Below, one piece after another: positions 50,301 through 62,219 of a stretch of 64,000 nucleotides of DNA (positions are counted from its first letter, which is position 1; every line of letters begins with the position of its first letter). The position numbers were made by a program, and so were the translations under genes. Below the pieces are notes generated by a model that made no database searches, was not told the origin of the DNA, and worked only from the letters and a program-made list of their open reading frames with translations. This DNA is from Camelus bactrianus. Lineage: Eukaryota > Chordata > Mammalia > Artiodactyla > Camelidae. The stretch is from positions 27,377,501 through 27,441,500 of the forward strand of contig NC_133562.1 in the NCBI RefSeq assembly GCF_048773025.1, written 5' to 3'.

Positions 50301-53300
50301 AAAGTAAAAGTTTCTCCAGCAACAGTTCCCTTTGTGCTAGATGAACTAACGTCTCTCCACATGCACAGTTCTGAGAGATATGAGTGTGTGAAAGCAGTCA
50401 TTCACCTATCTTGTTGGGAACAAAAGTTCCTTTCAGTTGCAAACTCCATTCCTTACATATATATAGGGATTTACTAGCCCCAACTCGGGTTTACAGTGAA
50501 AAATGCAGGAACTACCATTCGGCACTAGGAAACAGACTGAGAAACCAGAGTAAACGTTTCTCCTGCAACCCGTTCCCTTTGTGCTAGCTGAAAGAAAGTC
50601 TCTCCACACACTCATTTCTGAGAGAAAAGTGTGTGTGAAAGCCTCCCTTCACCTATCTTGTTGGGAACACAAAGTTTCCTTTAAGTTTCAAACTCTATTC
50701 CTTACATAGATATAGGGATTTAATAGCTCCAACTCGGTTTTACAGTGAAAAATGCAGGAACTTCAAACCGGCACTAGGAAAGAGACTTTCAAAGCAGAGT
50801 AAATGTTTCTCCTGCAACACGTTCCCTTTGTGCTAGATGAAAGAACGTCTCTCCACATGCTCAGTTCTGAGAGATAAGTGTGTGTGAAAGCCATCCTTCA
50901 CCTAGCTTGTTGGGAACACAAAGTTTCTTTTCAGTTGAAACTACACTGTATACATATATATGGGGAGGTACCAGCTCCAACTAGTTTTTACAGTGAAAAC
51001 TGCAGGAACTTCAAACCGGCACTAGGAAACACACTGAGAAACCAGAGTAAACGTTTCTCCTGCAACCCGTTCCCTTTGTGCTAGCTGAACGAAATTCTCT
51101 CCACACTCTCAGATCTCAGAGAAATGTGTGTGTGAAAGCCTCCCTTCACCAAGCTTGTTGGGAAAAAAAAGAGTCTTTTCAGTTGCAAATTACAATCCAT
51201 ACATTTATATGGGGAGGTACAAGCTCCAACTCGGTTCTACAGTGAAAACTGCAGGAATTTCAAACCGGCACTAGGAAACAGACTGAGAAACCAGAGTAAA
51301 ATTTTCCCTGCATACCATTCCCTTTGTGCTAGATAAACGAACGTCTCTCCACATGCTCAGTTCTGAGAGATAAGTGAGTGTGAAAGCCATCCTTCATGTA
51401 GCTTGAAGGGAACACAAAGTTTCCTTTCAGATTCAAACTCCTCTCCATAAATATACATGGACAGTACTAGTTCCAACTCGGTTTTTCAGTGAAAACTGTG
51501 GGAAATTCAAACAGGCTCTAGGAAACAGACTGAGAAACAAGAGTAAAAGTTTCTCCAAAAACAGTTCCCTTTGTGCTAGATGAACTAACGTCTCCCCACA
51601 TGCTCAGTTCTGAGAGATAATTGTGTGTGAAAGCCGTACTTCACCTAGCTTGTTGGGAACACAAAGTTTCTTTTCAGTTACAAACTGCACTCCATACATA
51701 CATATGGTGAGGTACAAAATCCAACTTTATTTTACAGTGAAAATTGCAGGAACTTCAAACTGGCACTAGGAAACAGACTTTGAATCCAGAGTAAAATTAT
51801 CTCTGCAAAACATTCTTTGTGCTAGCTAAACGAACGTCTCTCCACATGTTCAGTTCTGAGAGATAATTGAGTGTGAAAGCTGTCCTTCACGTTGCTTGAT
51901 GGGAACACAAATTTTCCTTTCAGTTTCAAACTCCTCTCCATAAATATACATGGACAGTACTAGTTCCAACTCGGTTTTACAGTGAAAACTGCAGGAATTT
52001 CAAACCGGCACTAGGAAACAGACTGAGAAACCAGAGTAAAAGTTTCCCTGCATACAATTCCCTTTGTGCTAGCTAAAGGAACGTCTCTCCACATGCTCAG
52101 ATCTGAAAGATAATTGTGTGTGAATGCCGTACTTCACCTAGCTTGTTGGGAACACAAAGTTACTTTTCAGTTGAAAACTGCACTCCATACATACATATGG
52201 GGAGGTACAAACTCCAACTTTATTTTACAGTGAAAACTGCAGGAACTTCAAACCGGCACTAGGAAAAAGACTTTGAAACCAGAGAAAAAGTTTCCCTGCA
52301 AAACATTCCCTTTGTGGTAGCTAAACGAACGTCTCTCCACATGCTAAGTTCTGAGAGATAAGTGAGTGTGAATGCTGTCCTTCACGTTGCTTGATGGGAA
52401 CACAAAGTTTCCTTTAAGTTTCAAACTCCTCTCCATAAATATACATGGACCGTACTAGTTCCAACTCGGTTTTACAGTGAAAACTGCGGGAACTTCAAAC
52501 CGGCTTTAGGAAACAGAATGAGCAACCAGAGTAAAAGTATCTCCAGCAACAGTTCCCTTTGTGCTAGATAAACTAACGTCTCTCCACATGCTCAGTTCTG
52601 AGAGATATGAGTGTGTGAAAGCCATCCTTCACCTATCTTGTTGGGAACAAAAGTTCCTTTCAGTTGCAAACTCTATTCCTTACATATATGTAGGGATTTA
52701 CTAGCCCCAACTCGGTATTACAGTGAAAAATGCAGGAACTTCAAACCGGCACTAGGAAAGAGACTTTCAAAGCAGAGTAAATGTTTCTCCTGCAACACGT
52801 TCCCTTTGTGCTAGATGAAAGAACGTCTCTCCACATGCTCAGTTCTGAGAGATAAGTGTGTGTGGAAGCCATCCTTCACCTTGCTTGTTAGGAACACAAA
52901 GTTTCTTTTCAGTTGAAACTACACTGTATACATATATGTGGGGAGGTACCAGCTCCAACTAGGATTTACAGTGAAAACTGCAGGAACTTCAAACCGGCAC
53001 TAGGAAGCAGACTGAGAAACCAGAGTAAACGTTTCTCCTGCAAACCTTTCCCTTTGTGCTAGCTGAACGAAATTCTCTCCACACGCTCAGATCTCAGAAA
53101 AATGTGTGTGTGAAAGCCTCCCTTCACCAAGCTTGTTGGGAAAAAAAAGATTCTTTTCAGTTGCAAACTACAATCCATACATTTATTTGGGGAGGTACTA
53201 GCTCCAACTCGGTTCTACAGTGAAAACTGCAGGAATTTCAAACCGGCACTAGGAAACAGACTGAGAAACCAGAGTAAAAGTTTCCCTGCATAATATATCA

Positions 53301-53595
53301 TTTGTGCTAGCTAAACGAACGTCTCTCCACATGCTCAGTTCTGAGAGATAAGTGAGTGTGAAAGCCGTCCTTCATGTAGCTTGATGGGAACACAAAGTTT
53401 CCTTTCAGATTCAAACTCCTCTCCATAAATATACATGGACAGTACTAGTTCCAACTCGGTTTTACAGTGAAAACTGTGGGAAATTCAAACAGGCTCTAGG
53501 AAACAGACTGAGAAACAAGAGTAAAAGTTTCTCCAAAAAAGAGTTACCTTTGTGCTAGATGAACTAACGTCTCTCCACATGCTCAGATCTGAAAG
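47389..53595. other. Zone of palindromic CTCAGATCTGAG dyad variants
   Basis: In this stretch the monomer dyad often reads 'cagatctg' instead of 'cagttctg'. It is a perfect 12-bp palindrome at 47393-47404, 47889-47900 and 48385-48396 (the last as 'ttcagatctgaa'). It is a 10-bp palindrome at 49872-49881 region, 52097-52106 and 53583-53592. A related 'cagatctcag' occurs near 48140, 49378, 51110 and 53089. I did not see the variant in the core or after 54 kb. Confidence 0.75.
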
Positions 53596-54385
53596 ATAAT
53601 TGTGTGTGAAAGCCGTACTTCACCTAGCTTGTTGGGAACACAAAGTTTCTTTTCAGTTGCAAACTGCACTCCATACATACATATGGGGAGGTACAAAATC
53701 CAACTTTATTTTACAGTGAAAACTGCAGGAACTTCAAATCGGCACGAGGAAACAGACTTTGAAACCAGAGAAAAAGTATCCCTGCAAAACATTCATTTGT
53801 GGTAGCTAAACGAACGTCTCTCCACATGCTAAGTTCTGAGAGATAAGTGAGTGTGAAAGCTGTCCTTCACGTTGCTTGATGGGAACACAAAGTTTCCTTT
53901 CAGTTTCAAACTCCTCTCCATAAATATACATGGACAGTACTAGTTCCAACTCGGTTTTACAGTGAAAACTGCGGGAACTTCAAACCGGCTTTAGGAAACA
54001 GACTGAGCAACCAAAGTAAAAGTTTCTCCAGCAACAGTTCCCTTTGTGCTAGATGAACTAACGTCTCTCCACATGCTCAGTTCTGAGAAATATTAGTGTG
54101 TGAAAGCAGTCATTCACCTATCTTTTTGGGAACAAAAGTTCCTTTCAGTTGCAAACTCCATTCCTTACATATATATAGGGATTTACTAGCCCCAACTCGG
54201 GTTTACAGTGAAAAATGCAGGAACTACCATTCGGCACTAGGAAACAGACTGAGAAACCAGAGTAAACGTTTCTCCTGCAACCCGTTCCCTTTGTGCTAGC
54301 TGAAAAAAGTCTCCCCACACACTCATTTCTGAGAGAAAAGTGTGTGTGAAAGCCTCCCTTCACCTATCTTGTTGGGAACACAAAG
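48265..54385. repeat. 3,711-bp-offset segmental duplication in flank block 1
   Basis: About 48265-50675 and 51976-54385 are close copies, roughly ten monomers each, offset 3,711-3,712 bp (48355 to 52066, 48603 to 52314, 50581 to 54293). Shared rare features include 'ctaaaggaacgtctc', 'gtgtgaatgccg', 'aggaaaaagactttg', 'ctgcataatatatcat' and 'gagcaaccaaag'. The left edge is in the shared 'acagtgaaaactgcagg'. At about 54385 the second copy switches from the 'ctctattcc' form to 'aactactctcc'. This 15-monomer offset is separate from the core's 16-monomer period. Confidence 0.85.
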
Positions 54386-55282
54386 TTTCCTTTCAGTTTC
54401 AAACTACTCTCCATAAATATACATGGACAGTACTAGTTCCAACTCGGTTTTACAGTGAAAACTGGGGGAACTTCAAACCGGCTCTAGGAATCAGTCTGAG
54501 AATACAGAGTAAAAGTTATTCCAGCAACAGTTCCCTTTGTGCTAGATAAACTAACGTCTCTCCACATACTCAGTTCTCAGAGATATGAGTGTTTGAAAGC
54601 CGTCCTTCACCGATCTTGTTGGGAACAAAAGTTTCCTTTCAGTTTCAAACACTATTCCTTACATATATATAGGGATTTACTAGCCCCAACTCGGTTTTAC
54701 AGTGAAAAATGCAGGAACTACCATCTGGCACTAGGAAACAGACTGAGAAACCTGAATAAAATTTTCTCCTGCAAACCGATCCTTTTGTTCTAGCTGAACG
54801 AAAGTCTCTCCAAACACTCATTTCTGAGAGAAAAGTGTGTGTGTAAGCCTCCCTTCACCTAGCTTGTTGGGAAATAAAAGTTTCTTTTCAGTTACAAACT
54901 ACACTCCATAAATATATATGGGCAGGTACTAGCTCCAACTCTGTTTTATAGTGAATACTGCAGGAACTTCAAACCAGCACTAGGAAACAGACTGAGAAAC
55001 CAGAGTAAAAGATTCTCTGCAAACAATTCCCTTTGTGCTAGCTAAATGAACGTCTCTCCACATGCTCAGTTCTGAGAAATAATTGAGTGTGAAAGCTGTC
55101 CTTCACTTTGCTTGATGGGAACACAAAGTTTCCTTTCAGTTTCCAACTCCTCTCCATAAATATACATGGACAGTACTAGTTCCAACTCGGTTTTACAGTG
55201 AAAAATGCGGGAAAATCAAACCTGCACTAGGAAACAGACTTTGAATCCAGAGTAAATGTTACTCCTGCAACCCGTTCCATTT
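54386..55282. repeat. Flank block 2, left part: m1/m8/m9-like monomers
   Basis: Starts are 54539 (m1-like, 'gtgctagataaactaacg'), 54787 (m8/m2-like, 'gttctagctgaacg', 'gtgtgtgtaagcctc') and 55035 (m9-like, 'gctaaatgaacg', 'ataattgagtgtg'). The last ends in an m10-type tail ('cagactttgaatccag') leading into an m11-like monomer. m10 itself is missing. No other sequence is present. Confidence 0.75.
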
Positions 55283-56522
55283 GGGCTAGATGAACGAACG
55301 TCTCTCCAAATGCTCATTACTGAGAGATATGTGTGTTTGTAAGCGTTACTTCCCCAAGCTTGTTGGGAACACAAAGTTTCTTTTCAGTTGCAAACTCCAA
55401 TCCATACATATACAAAAGAAATACTAGCTCCAACTCGGTTTTACAATGAAACCTGCAGGAACTTCATTACGGCACTAGGGAACAGACTGAGAATCCACAG
55501 AAATAGTTTCTCCTGCAACCCGTTGCCTTTGTGCTAGAAGAATAAATGTCTCACCACATGCTCAGTTCTGAGAGATAAGTGTGTGTGAAAGCCGTTCTTC
55601 ACCTAGCTTGTTGGGAACACAAAGTTTTATTTCAGTTGTCAACTACTCTCTATACATATATATGGGTTGGTGCTAGCTCCTTCTCTGTTTTAAAGTGAAA
55701 ACTGCAGGAACTTCACACCGGCTCTAGGAAACAGACTGAGAAAACAGAGTTAAAATTCCTCCTGCAATCCGATCCCTTTATGCTAGATGAACGAACGTCA
55801 CTCCACATGCTCAATTCTGAGAGATAAGTGTGTTTGAAAGCCGTCCTTCACCTAGTTTGTTGGGAACAGAAAGATTCTTTTCATTTGTAAACTGCACTCC
55901 ATACATATATATGGGGAGGTACGTGATCCAACTTTGTTTTACAGTGGAAACCCCAGGAATATCTAACCGGCACTAGGAAACAGTCTTAGAATCTAGAGTA
56001 AATGTTTCTCCTGCAACCCGTTCCTTTTGGGCTAGATGAACGAATGTCTCTCCACATGCTCAGTTTTGAGATATAATTTTGTGTGAAAGCTGTCCTTCAC
56101 CTACCTTGATGGGAACACAAAGTTTCCATTCATTTGCAAAATCCACTCCATACATTTACATGGGCAGTACTAGTTCCAACTCGGTTTTAATTTGTAAACT
56201 GCAGGAAATTCAAACCGGCACTAGGAAACAGACTGAAAATCCAGAGTAAAATTTCTCCAGCAACCGTTCCCTTTTTGCTAGATGAACGAACGTCTCACCA
56301 CATGCTCAGTTCAGAGATATATGTGAGTGTGAAATCCGTCCTTCACCTAAATTGTTGGGAACACAAAGTCTCTTTTCCTTTGCAAACTGCACTCCATACA
56401 TACATATGGGGAGGTACAAGATCCAACTTTATTTTACAGTGAAAACTGCAGGAACTTCAAACCGGCACTAGGAAACAGACTTTGAAACCAGAGTAAAAGT
56501 ATCCCTGCAAATCATTCCCTTT
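55283..56522. repeat. Diverged m11-m15 module, flank copy 1
   Basis: Starts are 55283 (m11-like: 'gggctagatg', 'ttccccaagcttg', 'catatacaaaag'), 55531 (m12-like: 'gctagaagaataaatg', 'gggttggtgctagc'), 55780 (m13-like: 'gctcaattctgag'), 56029 (m14-like: 'gttttgagatataattttg') and 56275 (m15-like at its start: 'tttttgctag'). The order matches the core module, but many substitutions separate it from any core copy. Confidence 0.85.
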
Positions 56523-57564
56523 GTGCTAGCTAAACGAACGTCTCTCCACATTCTCAGTTCTGAGAGATAAGTGAGTGTGAAAGCTGTCCTTCACCTACCT
56601 TGATGGGAACACAAAGTTTCCATTCATTTGCAAACTCCACTCCATACATTTACATGGGCAGTACTAGTTCCAACTCGGTTTTAATGTGTAAACTGCAGGA
56701 AATTCAAACCGGCACTAGGAAACAGACTGAAAATCCAGAGTAAAATTTCTCCAGCAACCGTTCCCTTTTTGCTAGATGAACGAACGTCTCACCACATGCT
56801 CAGTTCAGAGATATATGTGAGTGTGAAATCCGTCCTTCACCTAAATTGTTGGGAACACAAAGTCTCTTTTCCTTTGCAAACTGCACTCCATACATACATA
56901 TGGGGAGGTACAAGATCCAACTTTATTTTACAGTGAAAACTGCAGGAACTTCAAACCGGCACTAGGAAACAGACTTTGAAACCAGAGTAAAAGTATCCCT
57001 GCAAATCATTCCCTTTGTGCTAGCTAAACGAACGTCTCTCCACATTCTCAGTTCTGAGAGATAAGTGAGTGTGAAAGCTGTCCTTCACCTACCTTGATGG
57101 GAACACAAAGTTTCCATTCATTTGCAAACTCCACTCCATACATTTACATGGGCAGTACTAGTTCCAACTCGGTTTTAATGTGTAAACTGCAGGAAATTCA
57201 AACCGGCACTAGGAAACAGACTGAAAATCCAGAGTAAAATTTCTCCAGCAACCGTTCCCTTTTTGCTAGATGAACGAACGTCTCACCACATGCTCAGTTC
57301 AGAGATATATGTGAGTGTGAAATCCGTCCTTCACCTAAATTGTTGGGAACACAAAGTCTCTTTTCCTTTGCAAACTGCACTCCATACATACATATGGGGA
57401 GGTACAAGATCCAACTTTATTTTACAGTGAAAACTGCAGGAACTTCAAACCGGCACTAGGAAACAGACTTTGAAACCAGAGTAAAAGTATCCCTGCAAAT
57501 CATTCCCTTTGTGCTAGCTAAACGAACGTCTCTCCACATTCTCAGTTCTGAGAGATAAGTGAGT
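56083..57564. repeat. 494-bp dimer, three tandem copies
   Basis: A two-monomer unit repeats at exactly 494 bp: 'ctaccttgatggg' occurs at 56101, 56595 and 57089, and monomer starts at 56275/56769/57263 and 56523/57017/57511. Copies two and three look identical. The first differs at about two places ('aaaatccactcc', 'aatttgtaaac'). Other shared oddities are 'cagttcagagatatatg' and 'cctaaattgttggg'. This is a recent local expansion inside otherwise old monomers. Confidence 0.92.
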
Positions 57565-59492
57565 GTGAAAGCTGTTCTTCACGTTGCTTGATGGGAACAT
57601 AAAATTTCCTTTCAGTTTCAAGCTCCTTTCCATAAATATACATGGACAGTACTAGTTCCAACTCGGTTTTACAGTGAAAACTTCGGGAACTTCAAACAGG
57701 CTATAGGAAACAGACTGAGAAAAAAGAGTAAAAGTTTTTCCAGCAACAGTTCCCTTTGTGCTAGATAAACTAACGTCTCTCCACATGCTCAGTTCTGAGA
57801 GATATGAGTGTGTGGAAACTGTCCTTCACCTATCTTGTTAAGAACAAAAGTTTCCTTTCAGTTGCAACCTCTATTCCTTACATATATATAGGGATTTACT
57901 AGCCCCAGCTCGGTTTACAGTGAAAAATGCCGGAACTACCATCCGGCACTAGGAAACAGACTGAGAAACCTGACTAAAAATTTCTCCTGCATCCCGTTCC
58001 CTTTGTTCGAGCTAAACGAAAGTCTCTTCACACACTCATTTCAGAGAGAAAAGTGTGTGTGAAAGCCTCCCTTCACCGAGCTTGTTGGGAAAAAAAAGTT
58101 TCTTTTCAGTTGCAAACTACACTCCATATATATATATGGGGAGGTACTAGCTCCAACTCGGTTTTATAGTGAAAACTGCAGGAACTTCAAACCAGCACTA
58201 GGAAACAGACTGAGAAACCAGAGTAAAAGTTTCCCTGCAAACCATTCCCTTTGTGCTAGCTAAATGAACGTCTCTCCACATGCACAGTTCTGAGAGATAA
58301 TTGAGTGTGAAAGCTGTCCTTCACTTTGCTTGATGGGAACACAAAGTTTCCTTTCAGTTTCAAACTCCTCTCCATAAATATACATGGACAGTACTAGTTC
58401 CAACTCGGTTTCACAGTGAAAAATGCAGGAATTTCAAACCGGCAGTAGGAAAGAGACTTTCAAAGCAGAGAAAATGTTTCTCCTGCAACACATTCCATTT
58501 GTGCTAGATGAACTAACGTCTCTCCACATGCTCAGTTCTGAGAGATAAGTGTGTGTGAAAGCCATCCTTCACCTAGCTTGTTGGGAACACAAAGTTTCTT
58601 TTCAGTTGCAAACTACACTGTATAAATATATATGGGGAGGTACCAGCTCCAACTAGATTTTACAGTGAAAACTGCAGGAACTTCAAACCGGCACTAGGAA
58701 ACAGACTGACAAACCAGAGTAAACGTTTCTCCTGCAACCAGTTCCCTTTGTGCTAGCTGAACGAAATTCTCTCCACACGCTCAGTTCTGAGAGAAATGTG
58801 TTTGTGAAAGCCTCACTTCACCAAGCGTGTTGGGAAAAAAAAGATTCTTTTCAGTTGCCAACTACAGTCCATACATTTATATGGGGAGGTACTAGCTTCA
58901 ACTCGGTTCTACATTGAAAACTGTAGGAATTACTAAGCGGCACTAGGAAACAGACTGAGAAACCCGAGTAAATATTTCCCTGCATATCATTCCCTTTGTG
59001 CTAGCTAAATGAACGTCTCTCCAAATGCTGAGTTCTGAGAGATAAGTGAGTGTGAATGCTGTCCTTCACGTTGCTTGATGGGAACACAAAGTTTCCTTTC
59101 AGTTTGAAGCTCCTCTCCATAAATATACATGGAAAGTACTAGATCCAACCGGGTTTTACAGTGAAAACTTCGGGAAATTCAAACCGGCTCTAGGAAACAG
59201 ACTGAGAAAACAGAGTAAAAGTTTTTCCAGCAACAGTTCCCTTTGTGCTAGATAAACTAACGTCTCTTCACAAGCTCATTTCTGAGAGATATGAGTGTGT
59301 GAAAGCCGTCCTTCACCTAGCTTGTTGGGAACAAAAGTTTCCTTTCAGTTGCAAACCCTATTCCTTACATATATTTAGGGATTTACTATCCCCAACTCGG
59401 ATTTACAGTGAAAAATGCAGGAACTACCATCCGGCACTAGGAAACAGACTGAGAAACCTGACTAAAAGTTTCTCCTGCAACCCGTTCCCTTT
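57565..59492. repeat. Flank block 2, middle: single diverged monomers
   Basis: Starts are 57758 (m1-like), 58005 (m2-like, 'ctttgttcgagctaaacg'), 58253 (m9-like), 58501 (m3-like), 58750 (m4-like), 58998 ('cttgatggg' class) and 59245 (m1-like). This again gives an m1-to-m1 distance of six monomers (1,487 bp), the same old pattern as block 1. I see no gene or foreign element. Confidence 0.75.
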
Positions 59493-60238
59493 GTGCTAGC
59501 TGAACGAAAGTCTCTCCACACACTCATTTCTGAGAGAAAAGTGTGTGTGAAAGCCTCACTTCTCCTAGGTTGTTGGGAAAAAAAAGTTTCTTTTCAGTTG
59601 CAAACTACACTGCATAGATATATATGGGGAGGTACTAGCTCCAACTCGATTTAACAGTGAAACTGCAGGAAATTCACACCAGCACTAGGAAACAGACTGA
59701 GAAACCAGAGTAAAAGTTTTTCCAGCAACCGGATCAATTTGTGCTAGATGAAAGAACGTCTCACCACATGCTCAGTTCTGAGATATATGTGTGTGTGAAA
59801 GCCGTACTTCACCTATCTTGTTGGGAAAACAAAGTTTCCTTTCAGTTGCAAACTCTATTCCTTCCATAGATACAGGGATTTACTAGCCCCAACTCGGGTT
59901 TACAGTGAAAAATGCAGGATCTTCAAACCGGCACTAGGAAAGAGATGTTCAAATCAGAGTAAATGTTTCTCCTGCAACACGTTCCCTTTGTGCTAGGTGA
60001 AAGAACGTCTCTCCACATGCTCAGTTCTGAGAGATACTTGTGTGTGAAAGCCATCCTTCACCTAGCTTGTTGGGAACACAAAGTTTGTTTTCAGTTGCTA
60101 ACTACACTGTATACATATATATGGGGAGGAACTAGCTCCAAAAAGGATTTACAGTGAAAACTGCAGGAACTTCAAACCGGCACTAGGAAACAGACTGAGA
60201 AACCAGAGTAAACGTTTTTCCTGCAACCAGTTCCCTTT
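59493..60238. repeat. 746-bp trimer, copy A
   Basis: Three monomers start at 59493, 59741 and 59990. Markers are 'aactcgatttaacagtg', the shortened 'gtgaaactgcagg', 'ccagcaaccggatcaa', 'gagatatatgtgtgtgtg', 'ccatagatacaggg' and 'ccaaaaaggatttacag'. A near-identical trimer sits 3,721 bp downstream at 63214. Confidence 0.87.
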
Positions 60239-60978
60239 GTGCTAGCTGAACGAAATTCTCTCCACACGCTCAGTTCTGAGAGTAAAGTGTGTGTGAAAGC
60301 CTCCCTTCACCAAGCTTGTTGGGAAAAAAAGTTTCTTTTCAGTTGCAAACTACAATCCATACATATTTATGGGGAGGTACTAGCTCCAAATCGGTTCTAC
60401 AGTGAAAACTGCAGGAATTTAAAACCGGCACTAGGAAACAGACTGAGAAACCAGAGTAAAAGTTTCCCTGCATACCATTCCCTTTGTGCTAGCTAAACGA
60501 ACGTCACTCCACATGCTCAGTTCTGAGAGATAAGTGTGTGTGAAACCGTCCTTCATGTAGCTTGAAGGGAACACAAAGTTTCCTTTCAGGTTCAAATTCC
60601 TCTCCATAAATATACATGGACAGTACTAGTTCCAACTCGGTTTTACAGTGAAAACTGTGGGAAATTCAAAACGGCTCTAGGAAACAGACTGTGGAACAAG
60701 AGTAAAAGTTTCTCCAAAAACAGTTCCATTTGTGCTAGATGAACTAAAGTCTCTCCACATGCTCAGTTCTGAGAGATATATGTGTGTGAAAGCCGTACTT
60801 CACCTAGCTTGTTGGGAACACAAAGTTTCTTTTCAGTTGCAAACTGCAATTCATAAATACATATGGGGTGGTACAAAATCCAAATTTATTTTACAGTGAA
60901 AACTGCAGGAATTTCAAACCGGCACTAGGAAACAGACTTTGAAAACAGAGTAAATGTTTCTCGTGCAACCCGTTCTTT
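60239..60978. repeat. Flank block 2: m4-, B'- and m10-like monomers
   Basis: Starts are 60239 (m4-like: 'gaaattctctccacacg', A-run), 60486 ('ttcatgtagcttgaaggg', the form also seen at 46620 and 51326) and 60732 (m10-like: 'aatccaaatttatttt', 'agactttgaaaacag'). The order m4, 'cttgaaggg' form, m10 is the same as in block 1. Confidence 0.75.
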
Positions 60979-62219
60979 GTGCTAGATGAAAGAACGTCTC
61001 TCCAAATGCTCATTTCTGAGAGATATGTGTGTTTGTAAGCCATAGTTCCCCAATCTTCTGGGGAATACAAAGTTTCTTTTCAGTTGCAAACTCCAATCCA
61101 TACATATACAAAGGTAAGTACTAGCTCCAACTCGGTTTTACACTGAAACCTGCAGGAACTTCAATCCGGCACTAGGAAACAGACAGAGAATCTACAGAAA
61201 TAGTTTCTCCTGCAACCCGTTGCCTTTGGGCTAGAAGAATAAACGTCTCTCCACATGCTCAGTTCTGAGAGATAAGTGTGGGTGAAAGCCTTACTTCAGC
61301 TAGCTTGTTGGGAACACAAAGTTTTATTTCAGTTGCCAACTCCTCTTCATACATATATATGGGTTGGTGCTAGCTCCTTCTCTGTTTTAAAGTGAAAACT
61401 GCAGGAACTTCACACCGGCTCTAGGAAACAGACTGAGATACCAGAGTTAAAATTCATCCTGCAATCCGTTGCCTTTGTGCTAGATGAAGGAACGTCTCTC
61501 CACATGCTCAATTCTGAGAGATAAGTGTGTTTTGAAGCCGTCCTTCACTTAGCTTCTTGGGAACAGAATGTTTCTTTTCAGTTGCAAACTTCACTCCATA
61601 CATATATATGGGGAAGTACATTCTGCAAATTTGCTTTACAGTGAAAACTGCAGGAACTTCTATCCGGCACTAGGAAACAGACTTAGAATATAGAGTAAAT
61701 ATTACTCCTGCAACCTGTTTCTTTTGGGCTAGATGAACGAATGTCTGTCCACATGCTAAGTTTTGAGATATAATTTTGTGTGAAAGCTGTCCTTCACTTA
61801 GCTTGATGGGAACACAAAGTTTCCATTCATTTGCAAACTCCACTCCATACATTTTCATGGGAAGTACTAGTTCCAACTCGGTTTTAATGTGAAAAGTGCA
61901 GGAAATTCAAACCGGCACTAGGAAACAGACTGAAAATCCAGAGTAAAATTCCTCCAGCAACCGTTCCCTTTTTGCTAGATGAACGAACGTCTCTCCACAT
62001 GCTAATTTTGAGAGATAAGTGTGTTTGAAAGCCGTACTTCAGCTAGCTTGATGGGAACACAATGTTTCTTTTCAGTGGCACACTGCATTCCATATATATT
62101 AATAGGGAGGTACAAGCTCCAACTCGGTTTTACAGTGAAAACTGAAGAAACATCAAACCGGATCAAGGAATCAGAGTGAGAACCCAGAGAACTAGTTTCT
62201 CCTGAAACCTGTTGCCTTT
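60979..62219. repeat. Diverged m11-m15 module, flank copy 2
   Basis: Starts are 60979 (m11-like: 'caaatgctcatttctgag', 'acatatacaaaggtaag'), 61228 (m12-like: 'gctagaagaataaacg', 'gggttggtgctagc'), 61477 (m13-like: 'gctcaattctgag'), 61726 (m14-like: 'gttttgagatataattttg') and 61972 (m15-like at its start). It is preceded by an m10-like monomer, as in the core. It differs from both the core and the copy at 55283. Confidence 0.85.

Larger units (their letters stand above)
46620..54385. repeat. Flank block 1: diverged monomers, older six-to-seven-mer pattern
   Basis: Monomer starts run 46620, 46868, 47116, 47363, 47610, 47859, 48106, 48355, 48603, 48850 and on to 54293. m1-like monomers ('atgagtgtgtgaaagc', 'agggatttactagcccc') lie at 47363, 48850, 50334, 52561 and 54046. 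The spacings are 1,487, 1,484, 2,227 and 1,485 bp, that is 6, 6, 9 and 6 monomers. Between them come m2-, m3-, m4-, m10- and 'cttgatggg'-like monomers in recurring order. Neighbouring copies differ more than core units do, so this looks older. Several monomers carry the 'cagatct' dyad variant, which I did not see in the core. Confidence 0.8.
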
